Positions 39,991 to 50,171 of a stretch of DNA of 64,000 bases are shown piece after piece. Each line of letters starts with the position of its first letter. The stretch's first letter is position 1. Below the pieces are notes generated by a model. The model saw only the letters and a program-made list of their open reading frames with translations. It searched no databases and was not told where the DNA came from. A program made the position numbers and the translations under genes. This DNA comes from Opitutales bacterium (GTDB lineage: Bacteria; Verrucomicrobiota; Verrucomicrobiia; Opitutales; JAJFLR01): contig JAJFLR010000087.1 of the NCBI GenBank assembly GCA_021772565.1, positions 1 to 64,000 of the forward strand, given 5' to 3'.

Positions 39991-41271
39991 TTAATTTTCC
40001 TCATTCATTAATTTATTAGTAATATTCTTAATCTTTTTATCTTTTTCAAACTTTTTTAGTACCGGATCAAAGTATTCTTCCTCTTTTTTTTCGGGTGAAG
40101 CACTCAACGATTGATTAATTAATTCAATCTGACTCTTACTTTTATCAGTCCATGAGCTGTTTGGAAAGAATAATGCAATTTCATTGTAGACATCTTTAGC
40201 TACTTTAATTTTACCAGTATCTTCATAACATTGTGCTATCAAATAACGTAATTCAGGTGCCCATGTATAGTTAATACTTGAAAAAACTACCCCCTGACTA
40301 ACCTCAACCAATGCTTGCGATATATTACCCTCTTTCAACAATATTCGAGATTGAATCAATTGAAAGAGTGAAAACTCACTTTCTTCGCGAGAAAATTTGG
40401 GAAGTATTTCTAAAAATGCTTTAGCTGCTACAAGTTCATCCAGTAAAACACTACAGTACACAGACCATAATATCGCTTTATTTCTAATAGGAGTATTTTC
40501 AACCGCTTGAATTCTTTGATAAAGAAATCTAGCTTCTATATAATTTTCCTGCAGTCTTAAACGACCAGCAAATTCCATCAACTTTGGGAATAAGTGAGCT
40601 GTCTCGTCAGTAAATGGAAATTGGGAAATCACCCCTAACGCATCAATCCCCATATCAGCATTGATCATTTTATCTGCTAATATTATTGCAATATCCAGAA
40701 ATTCAGAATCAAGTTCGCCCAAAGAGAGCCGTGATATAGCAGTATTGGCTTCTACAATCTCATCAGATAAAACCAGTGCTTTAAAAAATGTTTTAACAAT
40801 TTCATGAATATTTAAGTTTTCATTTGGCACTACCATAAACTTAATCAATGGATAGGCCACTGGTCTTAAAAATTGCAAAGCTTCTGCACTTTTTTCCGAG
40901 TCTACTAATTGTTTAATTTTCGAGTACTCTAACGGATATTTATAGCGTAATTTAAATTGATCGATCTCTGCAAGCGGAATAATTACCATTCCAAATTTAC
41001 TGCCGTTAACTGGTCTCAACTGTAACTCGTTATTTACTATTCTCAATAAGTCTAACTCCTGCCGTCGTCCGGTTAAAGTAGTGACTCGAACAGGTTCGTT
41101 TCCAAATTCATTAAAATAGTTAACTGCTTCAATTTTATTTGCTGAGTAAAAAGTAAATAGAAAAGTTAATAGAAAAACAAAAGTGTGTACCATGCCAGCT
41201 ACTGAAAAAATCATTTTCAATATAAAAATTTTAGAACTTGGTTTAGATTTAATACTCATATAACTTTTCAA
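39991..41271 (-). CDS. Hypothetical TPR-like protein
   Basis: 426 aa; TM near the N-terminus, TPR-like YLIAQCYEDTGKIKVAKDVYNEIALFFPNSSW. Confidence 0.7.
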   Translation of the reverse strand: MKSYMSIKSKPSSKIFILKMIFSVAGMVHTFVFLLTFLFTFYSANKIEAVNYFNEFGNEPVRVTTLTGRRQELDLLRIVNNELQLRPVNGSKFGMVIIPLAEIDQFKLRYKYPLEYSKIKQLVDSEKSAEALQFLRPVAYPLIKFMVVPNENLNIHEIVKTFFKALVLSDEIVEANTAISRLSLGELDSEFLDIAIILADKMINADMGIDALGVISQFPFTDETAHLFPKLMEFAGRLRLQENYIEARFLYQRIQAVENTPIRNKAILWSVYCSVLLDELVAAKAFLEILPKFSREESEFSLFQLIQSRILLKEGNISQALVEVSQGVVFSSINYTWAPELRYLIAQCYEDTGKIKVAKDVYNEIALFFPNSSWTDKSKSQIELINQSLSASPEKKEEEYFDPVLKKFEKDKKIKNITNKLMNEEN

Positions 41272-44200
41272 TTATAATCGACTATGACGTTCGAATATTT
41301 CCTGATAAACATCTGTGCTGCTCATAGATGATAGCTTCAAAAACTGGGCATAGGTTTTTTTTGCAGCATCAGCTTTACCTAAGTTTTCTAAACAAATACC
41401 GCTATTAAGATAAGCCCGGGATGACCATTCAACAAATTTTGCATAGGCAACATATACTCTTTGAAAATAGCCGTGTGCTTTAAGAAAATTTCCCTGCTCC
41501 ATATGTGCCTGCCCAATTCTATACTGAGTTTTAGCTTTAATTTCACCCCTCCATTCACGAACCTTTAAAATATCCTGACATTTGACAATTGCTTCATTAA
41601 ACATTCTTAATGCTATTAAAGTATCCACTTGTAAAATTGCTGCTTTTGACGCATCTGGATCGGTGGGGTACTGCTTTTCAGCCTGCTTAAATATATCTAA
41701 AGCCTCGTGGAGATTGCCTTTTTGAGACTCAATCGATCCAAATGCTAATAATGCGTCCATGACGTACTCTGACTCTGCGTGTTCAGACATTACCCGATTA
41801 ATTGCCAATAATGAAAATTCTGGCCGCATTGTTTTATTTTTTTCAGCAATCCATACCAGTGTGGCAGGACTTGCAATAAGTAGATCTTCCTCATTAAAAT
41901 CATAGTTCACTTTCAACGGTTTGCCAACCAAGTCCATTGTCATCAAAATTCGCATGGATAGTGTATGTTCACCAACAGCTTCTGTTTGACTGTATGCATC
42001 TTCTAATTTTTCTTCAGGAGATTCTTTTGGAAATTTTTGTAAACGTTCATCATACTTACTAAAAATATCATCTATAATAACAACATCTTCTAAAATTTTC
42101 TTGCGATATTTTCCATCATTTATAATCAAGGTTTTAAAGTCATTATCCAAATTAGATAATTCTTTAATCGTTTGATACTGGAATGCCTGATCTTCAATAA
42201 ACTTAGTTCTAAATTGCAAATCTCCCATTAACTTATCTCTAAATTCAATATTCTCATTAATTCGAGTCAGGTGCTCATGAAATTTATTTGAGTAAGATAA
42301 TATAATTTGATCCAGACCATAGCTATAAGGATTATTGCCAAATCTCATGATAGCAGATAAATAATCATCAAGCATTTCTTCTGGTTTTCCTAAAAATTCT
42401 TTTGCGCGACCGAGTTGATAGACAGCAGATGATATATCGAATTTTGTGCGGTATTTATTGATAAATTTTTCAAAAATCATTGCCATCTCTTCAAACCGAT
42501 TATTTGCTTCCAATAATTTACCTTGCTGAAAGTATGCATGAGCAATATATTGCATTACCTGAGTGAATTGATCTACTTTATTATAGTGCATAATTGCATC
42601 ATCCACACGAGCTTCGGAAGCACTGATATCACCGAGAAAAACTTCTGCTTCACCGCGCAACATACTACCTGGATAATTCTTTATAAACTCGAGTAATCGA
42701 CTGTAGGCACTTTCAAAATTTTGCAATCCAAAATCACACACACCAATTCTGAATGAGGCATCTTCATGATACTGACTCTTGGGAAATTGGGTTAATATTT
42801 GATCAAATAGATTTTTGGCGGGTTCAAAACCATCCAAAAAGATATTTGCCATTCCACTCCAATAAAGTAATCCGTCAGTCATAGGAGCCGCTGTATAAAA
42901 TTTCAGCAAGTCACTAAATTTAACAACTAACAATTCGTATTCCTGTCTTTTAATTCGAGCTGAACCTAACCAATAAGCAAATCGCGATGCATATTCGTCT
43001 TCAGGAAAAAATTGGAAGAACTCATCAGCTAAATCAAAAAATTCTGTGAAATTAGACGCTTTAATAAACATATCACCTAACTGGACATAAATATAGCGTT
43101 CGTATTTATTTAGTTTATCAAACGCGATGTAGGTTAATCCAATTTTTTTGGCTTTATCATTCATTTTGGCTTTCAATGCTTCAGTGAAAGCAGCATAGTA
43201 ATAATCCTCAATTTCATCACTCTCAGGGTATTCATCGATTAATCTGCTGAATGCCCAGTATGCCTCTGGGTGTCTTTTCATTGCTTCCATTGCAGAAGCT
43301 CTTCGCCAAAGCAATTCAGGGGTATAAGTTTCCAATTCATTCAATCGAACAATTTGTTGATCCGTATTATAAATATCTACTTCAATTTCTTTTTGACGAG
43401 AAAAGCCTCTCTCAGTATCGACTAATATTTTTAAATCGTGTTTTAGCTGTTTGAGCCTAAGTTCAAAATAAATTGAGATTTCTTCTTTGGTTAAAGCTAT
43501 GTAATAAAGTAAAGTAGCTTCGTTAATTCGTTTATCTTTTTTCAACTGGTCTCCCCCTTTTATTAAAGCAACATTAAGACTGACATCATATCGTGCAGTA
43601 GAATTTCCTACCAAATAAGGCAAAACTTCCAGTGCTGCATCATACTCTTTTTTATTTAAATAACCGCGCAGTAAACCTGCCGCAGACAATGCAAGCATAT
43701 CCCTATCTCTTGAACTAACAATTAATTTCTTAAACCACAGTTGCCCTTCATCCCATTTTTCAAGTCGATAATAAATTTTAACTAATTTATCTAATGCGCC
43801 GCTTCGTATATTTTCATCTGAATAGTTACTAATGAGTGGTGGAGATAATAACTTAATTAAATCCTTAATCGCGTTATCATTTTCACCAAGAGATTGATAA
43901 CAGTCGGAGCGATTCATGATGACAAAATGTAATCTTTCCCCATCAGGGAAACGCGTTTCGTAAGAAGTAAATGTCTCTATTGCTCTCAACACCGAACTGC
44001 CACCTTCGTTATCAAAACTCTGCATATAGGATAATCCCAGGTAAAAATAAATGCCTTCCAATGATTTTTGTTGATCTCCAGTCGCTTCATCCAGTCGTTT
44101 TGCTAATTCTTCCAAATAGGGTAACGCTTGAATATAATCCTCCTCAGCAACAAATTTACCGGCTGTTGTCTGTAGTTCTGTCATACCCAATTGCCCAGTT

Positions 44201-44298
44201 GTTTGAGCACTTGAAAATTGTATACTCCAAAAGAATACAGTTATTAAAACAAAACTTGTTTTTAGCAGCGGAAAGAAAGTTGTTAGATTAATGCACAC
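41272..44298 (-). CDS. Large periplasmic TPR protein
   Basis: 1008 aa; signal peptide, many TPR-like units such as YHEDASFRIGVCDFGLQNFESAYSRLLEFIKNYPGS and AKTQYRIGQAHMEQGNFLKAHGYFQRVY. Confidence 0.85.
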   Translation of the reverse strand: MCINLTTFFPLLKTSFVLITVFFWSIQFSSAQTTGQLGMTELQTTAGKFVAEEDYIQALPYLEELAKRLDEATGDQQKSLEGIYFYLGLSYMQSFDNEGGSSVLRAIETFTSYETRFPDGERLHFVIMNRSDCYQSLGENDNAIKDLIKLLSPPLISNYSDENIRSGALDKLVKIYYRLEKWDEGQLWFKKLIVSSRDRDMLALSAAGLLRGYLNKKEYDAALEVLPYLVGNSTARYDVSLNVALIKGGDQLKKDKRINEATLLYYIALTKEEISIYFELRLKQLKHDLKILVDTERGFSRQKEIEVDIYNTDQQIVRLNELETYTPELLWRRASAMEAMKRHPEAYWAFSRLIDEYPESDEIEDYYYAAFTEALKAKMNDKAKKIGLTYIAFDKLNKYERYIYVQLGDMFIKASNFTEFFDLADEFFQFFPEDEYASRFAYWLGSARIKRQEYELLVVKFSDLLKFYTAAPMTDGLLYWSGMANIFLDGFEPAKNLFDQILTQFPKSQYHEDASFRIGVCDFGLQNFESAYSRLLEFIKNYPGSMLRGEAEVFLGDISASEARVDDAIMHYNKVDQFTQVMQYIAHAYFQQGKLLEANNRFEEMAMIFEKFINKYRTKFDISSAVYQLGRAKEFLGKPEEMLDDYLSAIMRFGNNPYSYGLDQIILSYSNKFHEHLTRINENIEFRDKLMGDLQFRTKFIEDQAFQYQTIKELSNLDNDFKTLIINDGKYRKKILEDVVIIDDIFSKYDERLQKFPKESPEEKLEDAYSQTEAVGEHTLSMRILMTMDLVGKPLKVNYDFNEEDLLIASPATLVWIAEKNKTMRPEFSLLAINRVMSEHAESEYVMDALLAFGSIESQKGNLHEALDIFKQAEKQYPTDPDASKAAILQVDTLIALRMFNEAIVKCQDILKVREWRGEIKAKTQYRIGQAHMEQGNFLKAHGYFQRVYVAYAKFVEWSSRAYLNSGICLENLGKADAAKKTYAQFLKLSSMSSTDVYQEIFERHSRL

Positions 44299-44422
44299 TA
44301 TGTGTTAATTTAGTATATGAACATTTCTTATTTCGTCAAAACCATGAAAAAAGAAAATTCTGTGTAATGTCGATTGCGAAATTATTCATAAAAATATTGT
44401 GTTAAAAAAATTTTAATTAAAA

Positions 44423-44504
44423 TGCCCGGAAAAGGACTTGAACCTTCACGCCTTGCGGCACCAGATCCTAAATCTGGCGTGTCTGCCAATTCCACCACCC
44501 GGGC
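44423..44504 (-). tRNA. tRNA-Leu (anticodon TAG)
   Basis: Reverse complement GCCCGGGTGGTGGAATTGGCAGACACGCCAGATTTAGGATCTGGTGCCGCAAGGCGTGAAGGTTCAAGTCCTTTTCCGGGCA; CCAGA-TTTAGGA-TCTGG anticodon arm. Confidence 0.93.
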
Positions 44505-44639
44505 TATTTAAAAAAGCTGAGCTTATAACAATATATTAATAATGATTCAAGCAGTTATTTTACTTTTACTAACGAAATTTTCAGAATTTAGTACCACAAT
44601 TCTAAAGTCCTGACATATTTAGCAAGGAATTAATAGTAA

Positions 44640-44775
44640 TTTTGTCATCGCGAGAAGCAACGCGAGCCGACTCCGCCATAGCTATGGCTAAAACAGCTGG
44701 ACGCAGCAATCCATGACTTTTATTTTATCTACATTGAATTACCACAACTCACATTGGTGATCTCGCAATGACAAT
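44640..44775. repeat. Solo GTCATTGCGAG/CAATGACA inverted module lacking either TIR
   Basis: TTTTGTCATCGCGAGAAGCAACGCGAG...GCAGCAATCCATGAC...GATCTCGCAATGACAATT. Confidence 0.6.
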
Positions 44776-44816
44776 TATTTTATACCTTTTACTACAGGAT
44801 TTGCCGGGTTGGACAG

Positions 44817-45593
44817 TTAAGCATAAGTTCGAATAAAAGACTCAGCCAACCCTACTAATGTTAAGTCAGGATAAAATTTGATATCATTCACCCATTGTTG
44901 TGGCAAAGCCCCGACACTCCCTCCTGTTGCGACGACTGTGGGTTCATCTTTTTGAACCAATTTCATTTCATTGAGCACACAGTCAATCAAGGCTTGAATC
45001 ATTCCGGAAAAACCAACAACACAACCTAAATTCATCGCTTCAATTGTAGATTTGCCAATTCCTGTGGAAATCACCAAATCATCTGGATTTAACTCAGGTA
45101 ACAGTGCAGTTTGCTCGTGTAAATATTTTGTCATAACTTCAAGACCTGGTGCTATAATACCACCTTCATATCCATTTTTAGAGACAATATCAAATGTCAC
45201 AGCTGTCCCCAAATCGACAACAATAGAAGGCACACCAAATAAAAATTGAGCGGCAATGGCATTAGCTAAACGATCCTGACCAATCTCTTCAGGTTTGGGA
45301 TAGTTAATATTTATGCCCGGACAGTTTCGACAAGTAAGCTGAAAGCAGTCCACATTGTTATAAAAATCTTTGAGGTATTTTAATAAACTACTTGTTACTT
45401 CAGGTACTACAGAACAAAAAGATATGCCATCAAAATTGGTAGATGGGGAACTGTTTTCAAAAAATTTCGCCTCAGTATTTTCGAGATTTTTAATTTTATA
45501 CGTACTTATAGTCTGGGATGACAATGCTGTTTCACCTTCAACAATTCCAAAATGAGTGAACGAATTACCAACGTCGATACAAAGAATTTTCAT
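44817..45593 (-). CDS. coaX: Type III pantothenate kinase
   Basis: 258 aa; LCIDVGNSFTHFGI, GQDRLANAIAA, IVVDLGTAVTFDIV, YEGGIIAPGLEVM. Confidence 0.93.
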   Translation of the reverse strand: MKILCIDVGNSFTHFGIVEGETALSSQTISTYKIKNLENTEAKFFENSSPSTNFDGISFCSVVPEVTSSLLKYLKDFYNNVDCFQLTCRNCPGININYPKPEEIGQDRLANAIAAQFLFGVPSIVVDLGTAVTFDIVSKNGYEGGIIAPGLEVMTKYLHEQTALLPELNPDDLVISTGIGKSTIEAMNLGCVVGFSGMIQALIDCVLNEMKLVQKDEPTVVATGGSVGALPQQWVNDIKFYPDLTLVGLAESFIRTYA

Positions 45594-45850
45594 AAATTGG
45601 TTTAAAACTAAATTGAAGATATAAATAATGCAATCCGCTTCCTGATTTAGATAACAGCCTGCAGACTAGAAATCTCATTAGTTCAAACAGTTACTGATTT
45701 GTTTGGCGTTAAAATGGTGATTGGAAATTAGATATCCAAGGAATTAAATAACTACATATTCCTAATAGAACTATTTGCTAACTAATTTGTGAAATCTTGT
45801 ATTTGTATGATAATAGCCTAGCAATCAGAAGACGATGTAATTTCTGAATA

Positions 45851-46322
45851 ATGAAAGTTAATTTTATCAATAAAATCTCAATTACCACGATACTCATAAT
45901 AGTACTTTCATGCAACCTTTACCGTGTCATTGAACTACGTGTAGGCTCAAATCTACACTATGAACAGATAAGCTCTACGATTCAAAACTTTGATTGTGCA
46001 ACTATGGGCGGATCTATTTCAGGCTCAACTACCGAGTTAGACAATGGTGTGTCGAGTAATGGAATTACTAGTGCTCCTATAGGTAGCAATTTAATCAAGA
46101 TTATATGATAGTGAGTTTGATGAAGGTTCAACTACTAGATATTCGTTTTTGGATAATTTTACATCACTTTCATCATTTCAATCATCATACCCTGAAGGAA
46201 GTTACACATATCAAGCTGACTTATTAGGAGCAACAGAAAATCTAAGCTTGATACATCCAAGTCTAACCAGAAAATTAATAAATTCTTCCTGTAAACTTTT
46301 GATTCTATGGTGTTCTTTTTGA
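45851..46322 (+). pseudogene. Frameshifted small exported protein gene
   Basis: ORF 45851-46108 ends IKII*; the shifted frame continues LYDSEFDEGSTTRYSFLDNFTSLSSFQSSYPEGSYTYQADLLGATENLS to a stop at 46320-46322. Confidence 0.55.
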
Positions 46323-46517
46323 TTAATATGTAATTATTCACTGAATCCAAATTCGATTAACTGACCGTATATGCTCCTGCCATATTTGAGAGAATTTGAA
46401 AATTCTGCGTTGCCTTCACCCTTTCAGGGTTGGTAATTATCAATTATCCATAACCGTGAGTTTCAATTTGCAAACACAGTTCACACACGGCTATTTGTCT
46501 AAACTCCATTGAAGTTA

Positions 46518-46551
46518 TAGAGTATCTGCCATTAGAAATTGGTAGATGTTA
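46518..46551. repeat. 34-bp miniature TAGCATCTGCCA-family hairpin flanked by TA
   Basis: TA|TAGAGTATCTGCCATTAGAAATTGGTAGATGTTA|TA. Confidence 0.75.
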
Positions 46552-46566
46552 TAATTAATCTAAAAT

Positions 46567-47901
46567 TCAACGATTGCCACCAAGCGGTTTTCGAGAGCCA
46601 GATACACCACTCTTGCTTGCACTCGCTGAATATTTTGATCTTCCAGCAGGACCTTTTCTTTGTCGATTTGGACGCTTATATCTAGAATTGCTTTGGCCAT
46701 AGCCGTTTCTAGATTGTGTTTGTTTTTTTGATACCGGTCGAGTACGCCGTTCATTAGTTCTATCCACCTCAATTCGCTCACCCTGATCATTAAAGTAGTA
46801 TAGAATGATTGATTTTTTCAGCAGTTTTTCGATATCCCAAAAAAATCCCTCTTCGGATTCTCCGACAAACGATATCGCCTTACCCGCTTTTCCAGCTCGA
46901 CCAGTACGGCCAATGCGATGCACATAATCTTCAGGCACATTTGGCAACTCGTAATTCACAATTTGTGGCAACGCATCGATATCCAATCCGCGTGCTGCGA
47001 TGTCAGTAGCAACCAAAACTCTAACTTTGTTTTCTTTAAAAGAAGCCAATGCTCGCTCACGGGCACTTTGACTCTTGTTGCCGTGAATCGCCATTGTCGT
47101 GATGCCATTCTTCTCAAGCTGAGTTGCAAGACGATTAGCACCATGTTTGGTTTTTGTGAAAACCAGTGTTTGGGTCCACTTCTCAGATTTAATCATCGTG
47201 ACCAGCGTTGATGCTTTGGATTTTTGCCCAACCCTGTAAGCCTCTTGATGAATACGATCAGCAGTGGAGTTGCGCGCTGCAACTTCAACTTCCACAGGAT
47301 TACTCAAAATTGAATCTGCAAACTTTTTTATCTCTTTTGAGTAAGTGGCTGAAAAGAGCAGGTTTTGGCGTTTCTTCGGCAGTAATTGGAGAATCTTTTT
47401 TATATCATTAATAAATCCCATGTCCAACATACGATCAGCTTCATCCAAAACTAATATTTCGATTGCCGACAGATTCGCAACTCCTCGTCCGCATAAATCA
47501 AGTAAGCGGCCAGGTGTAGCAACTATGATATCAAGTCCGCGACGCAAAGCTGTAATCTGAGGTTGAAAACCGACACCACCGAAAATAACCGTAGAGTGCA
47601 ATTCAAGATGCTGCCCATAATCGACAATGCTCTGATGCACTTGCGTTGCGAGCTCACGAGTCGGCACTAAAACTAGAGCACGCGGACGTTTAAGAGTAAA
47701 CTTTGTAGCAGATAATAGCTGCAGCAGTGGCAGACTAAAAGCAGCAGTCTTGCCGGTCCCGGTCTGAGCACCGCCAATAACATCTTTGCCTTGAAGAATA
47801 GCCGGAATGGCCTGGAATTGTATAGGAGAAGGCGATTGATATCCTTTGATAGCAACTGCCTCAATAAGTTCGGGGCGAAGCCCGAGTTCTGAGAATAACA
47901 T
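46567..47901 (-). CDS. DEAD-box ATP-dependent RNA helicase, RhlE-like
   Basis: 444 aa; [55 protein letters not shown], basic C-terminal tail. Confidence 0.95.
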   Translation of the reverse strand: MLFSELGLRPELIEAVAIKGYQSPSPIQFQAIPAILQGKDVIGGAQTGTGKTAAFSLPLLQLLSATKFTLKRPRALVLVPTRELATQVHQSIVDYGQHLELHSTVIFGGVGFQPQITALRRGLDIIVATPGRLLDLCGRGVANLSAIEILVLDEADRMLDMGFINDIKKILQLLPKKRQNLLFSATYSKEIKKFADSILSNPVEVEVAARNSTADRIHQEAYRVGQKSKASTLVTMIKSEKWTQTLVFTKTKHGANRLATQLEKNGITTMAIHGNKSQSARERALASFKENKVRVLVATDIAARGLDIDALPQIVNYELPNVPEDYVHRIGRTGRAGKAGKAISFVGESEEGFFWDIEKLLKKSIILYYFNDQGERIEVDRTNERRTRPVSKKQTQSRNGYGQSNSRYKRPNRQRKGPAGRSKYSASASKSGVSGSRKPLGGNR

Positions 47902-48228
47902 AATATTTATAAAAAGTTGAAGTCGCTTCCCTCACCTTTCGATGAGTCTAACCTTGCAACTTCAGTCAAAGGTTTTACCTTCGAATTGATTTCATTTATG
48001 TCTCGATTAGATATTGATTCTAGTCAGACGATGAATGACACGATCAGTATTTCGTCATTCATATTTGAACAGACATAAGTAAAAAATTGATGTTTGACCA
48101 GCAAAAAATTTATTTTCACATATTTGTGAGTTAAAAACTATTATAGCGTTTGCCAACTTTTTGGATTTCGAAATCCTAACTAACGGATAAAATATCAGTT
48201 TATTGTAAATGGAAACATAAAAAAATTC

Positions 48229-48954
48229 TCACTTACAACAAGCAGAATCTTCACCATATTTATCATGATGCCGCAACCATTCCATACCAAAATTTAACCC
48301 TTCTTCATCACGTCCTTTCGGCACAATATCAAGTAAATGATAAGGCACTATAAACTGATCTAATCCTCTCTGGTAAGTTGAGTAGGTGTGAAAAATTTCT
48401 CCGTTATTATTTTTATAAAAAACAGAAATCCCCGGACCTTCATCAGAAAAATAGTCATTCATATCGTAGTTATAATAAACTTTACCTTCTTTCTTTTCTT
48501 CTTCGGTAAATGAAACATTAAAATCAAAATTAAATTCACTGCCAAATGATGAAAGCCATGTAATGTTCCAGCCCATCCGTTTTTTATATTCATTTATCTT
48601 TTTCAATGGCGCTCTAGAAACCGTCACAAAACTAACGTCACGATGTTTCAAATGAATTTCTGCTCCGTTATAACTATCAGCTAAAAAGCTACAGCCACTA
48701 CAGCCCTCTTCCCATTCCGGCCCCAACATAAAATGGTAGATTATTAACTGAGATTTGCCATCGAATAAATCTGACAATGTTACCTTTCCATTTACATATT
48801 CAAACTTATAATTCTTTTCAATTTTCAGCCAAGGTAAGGCGCGACTTTCTTTACGTAATTCATCCCGTTGCCGAGTAAACTCTTTTTCTTTTTTAAGATG
48901 TTCTTTTCGAGCAGTGACCCACTCTTCTTTAGAAACGACTTTGTGATTTTCCAT
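48229..48954 (-). CDS. DUF899 (thioredoxin-like) family protein
   Basis: GPEWEEGCSGCSFLADSYNGAEIHLKHRDVSFVTVSRAPL; true start probably MENHKVVSKEEW, since the longer ORF overlaps the upstream PEP-CTERM gene. Confidence 0.85.
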   Translation of the reverse strand: MENHKVVSKEEWVTARKEHLKKEKEFTRQRDELRKESRALPWLKIEKNYKFEYVNGKVTLSDLFDGKSQLIIYHFMLGPEWEEGCSGCSFLADSYNGAEIHLKHRDVSFVTVSRAPLKKINEYKKRMGWNITWLSSFGSEFNFDFNVSFTEEEKKEGKVYYNYDMNDYFSDEGPGISVFYKNNNGEIFHTYSTYQRGLDQFIVPYHLLDIVPKGRDEEGLNFGMEWLRHHDKYGEDSACCK

Positions 48955-50017
48955 GATACTTCTTTGATTCACTTAATTTTATAGATAATAATAATAATAA
49001 TCCAATTACTAAAGAAAAATGTACGGGTTCGGGTATCAATGTCGTTGATGCAATTATTGAAGATGAAATTATTCCGGCAATTTCTTCACGAATAACATCA
49101 CCCATCAATCGAAGACTCTGCTCTAATTCAACATGCACAAATGTAGAATTTACAGAGGATGAATAAATTCTCTGTTCAGTTAATGTTGCCCCGAGAGTTG
49201 AAAAAGTTGAACCGACTATAGTTTCGTTTACAGTTACATTGTCGGCAGCACTTACATCGAGGGTGTTGTAGGCATAACTATCATATCCGGCAGCATCTAT
49301 TTTCGCATCCAAATCAATTACCTCTTGAGAAACCAGTCCAGTGCCATTTGACAGGACTGCATCAGAGCCTGCAGGAAATGCTGCGTGTGTTGCCGAAGCG
49401 CCGTTATAACCATGAATTGAATAGCTGACATATGAAGTATTCAAATCTGTCCAGGTTTCATGAACAGTTTGAAAAATAGAATTTTCTAAATGAGCAACAT
49501 CCGCAGTATCTTCTCCGTTAGCATCACGGTGGGCTCCTGCCAACATAAATCCTTTGGAGCCTGAAGAATTGAATGCCAATGCTGCGACTTGCCATGTTCT
49601 TGTATCGTGTAAAAGGTGGGGTGCCTGAATAACAGCTGCTCTTTGAGCATTTGATCGAACAAAATATGACCCCCAGCCAGTCTGTTGCGCACCTCCACTC
49701 AAAACTTCACGAGCCCCATAAAAAATATTACTCGTGTTAGTATCAGTATATTTCACGATTTCATAATTCAATGCTGCAGCTAGTGTATTAGCAGTTGAAT
49801 GATTGCCATTGTATAAATTAGTTATCATAGTAGCAAAGGAAGTTTGCTGACCTGATGTGGGTGCAACATAGTTACTGCTCGCTTCTAAAAAAGCTAAATC
49901 TTTCAAACGCTCAATCTCATCGACAAAATTGCCGCTTTCATCTGCTATATTTGCAGACAAAATATTATTAAATGATGCGATAATTAAAACTGCAGCTAGA
50001 TACCTTTTTATATTCAT
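48929..50017 (-). CDS. PEP-CTERM exported protein, possible zinc hydrolase
   Basis: 362 aa; signal peptide; IQAPHLLHDTRTWQVA...FMLAGAHRDANGED...FVHVELEQSLRLMG; C-terminal LIPEPVHFSLVIGLLLLLSIKLSESKK. Confidence 0.7.
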   Translation of the reverse strand: MNIKRYLAAVLIIASFNNILSANIADESGNFVDEIERLKDLAFLEASSNYVAPTSGQQTSFATMITNLYNGNHSTANTLAAALNYEIVKYTDTNTSNIFYGAREVLSGGAQQTGWGSYFVRSNAQRAAVIQAPHLLHDTRTWQVAALAFNSSGSKGFMLAGAHRDANGEDTADVAHLENSIFQTVHETWTDLNTSYVSYSIHGYNGASATHAAFPAGSDAVLSNGTGLVSQEVIDLDAKIDAAGYDSYAYNTLDVSAADNVTVNETIVGSTFSTLGATLTEQRIYSSSVNSTFVHVELEQSLRLMGDVIREEIAGIISSSIIASTTLIPEPVHFSLVIGLLLLLSIKLSESKKYHGKSQSRF

Positions 50018-50171
50018 ATTTAAATTTCAATAATTACACATATAAAATTATATAGTAATATTCGGTTTATAAATATAAAGGTGAGGCTATGATTAGTTAA
50101 AAATTTAATGCAAAATAATACGTTATGTTTCTATTGTCAACGTCATAGTTTTGTAGTAACTTAAAATATTT

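Noticed and set aside
46956-47864. Several ORFs antisense to or out of frame with the DEAD-box helicase gene
   Set aside because: Shadow ORFs of a strongly conserved coding sequence.
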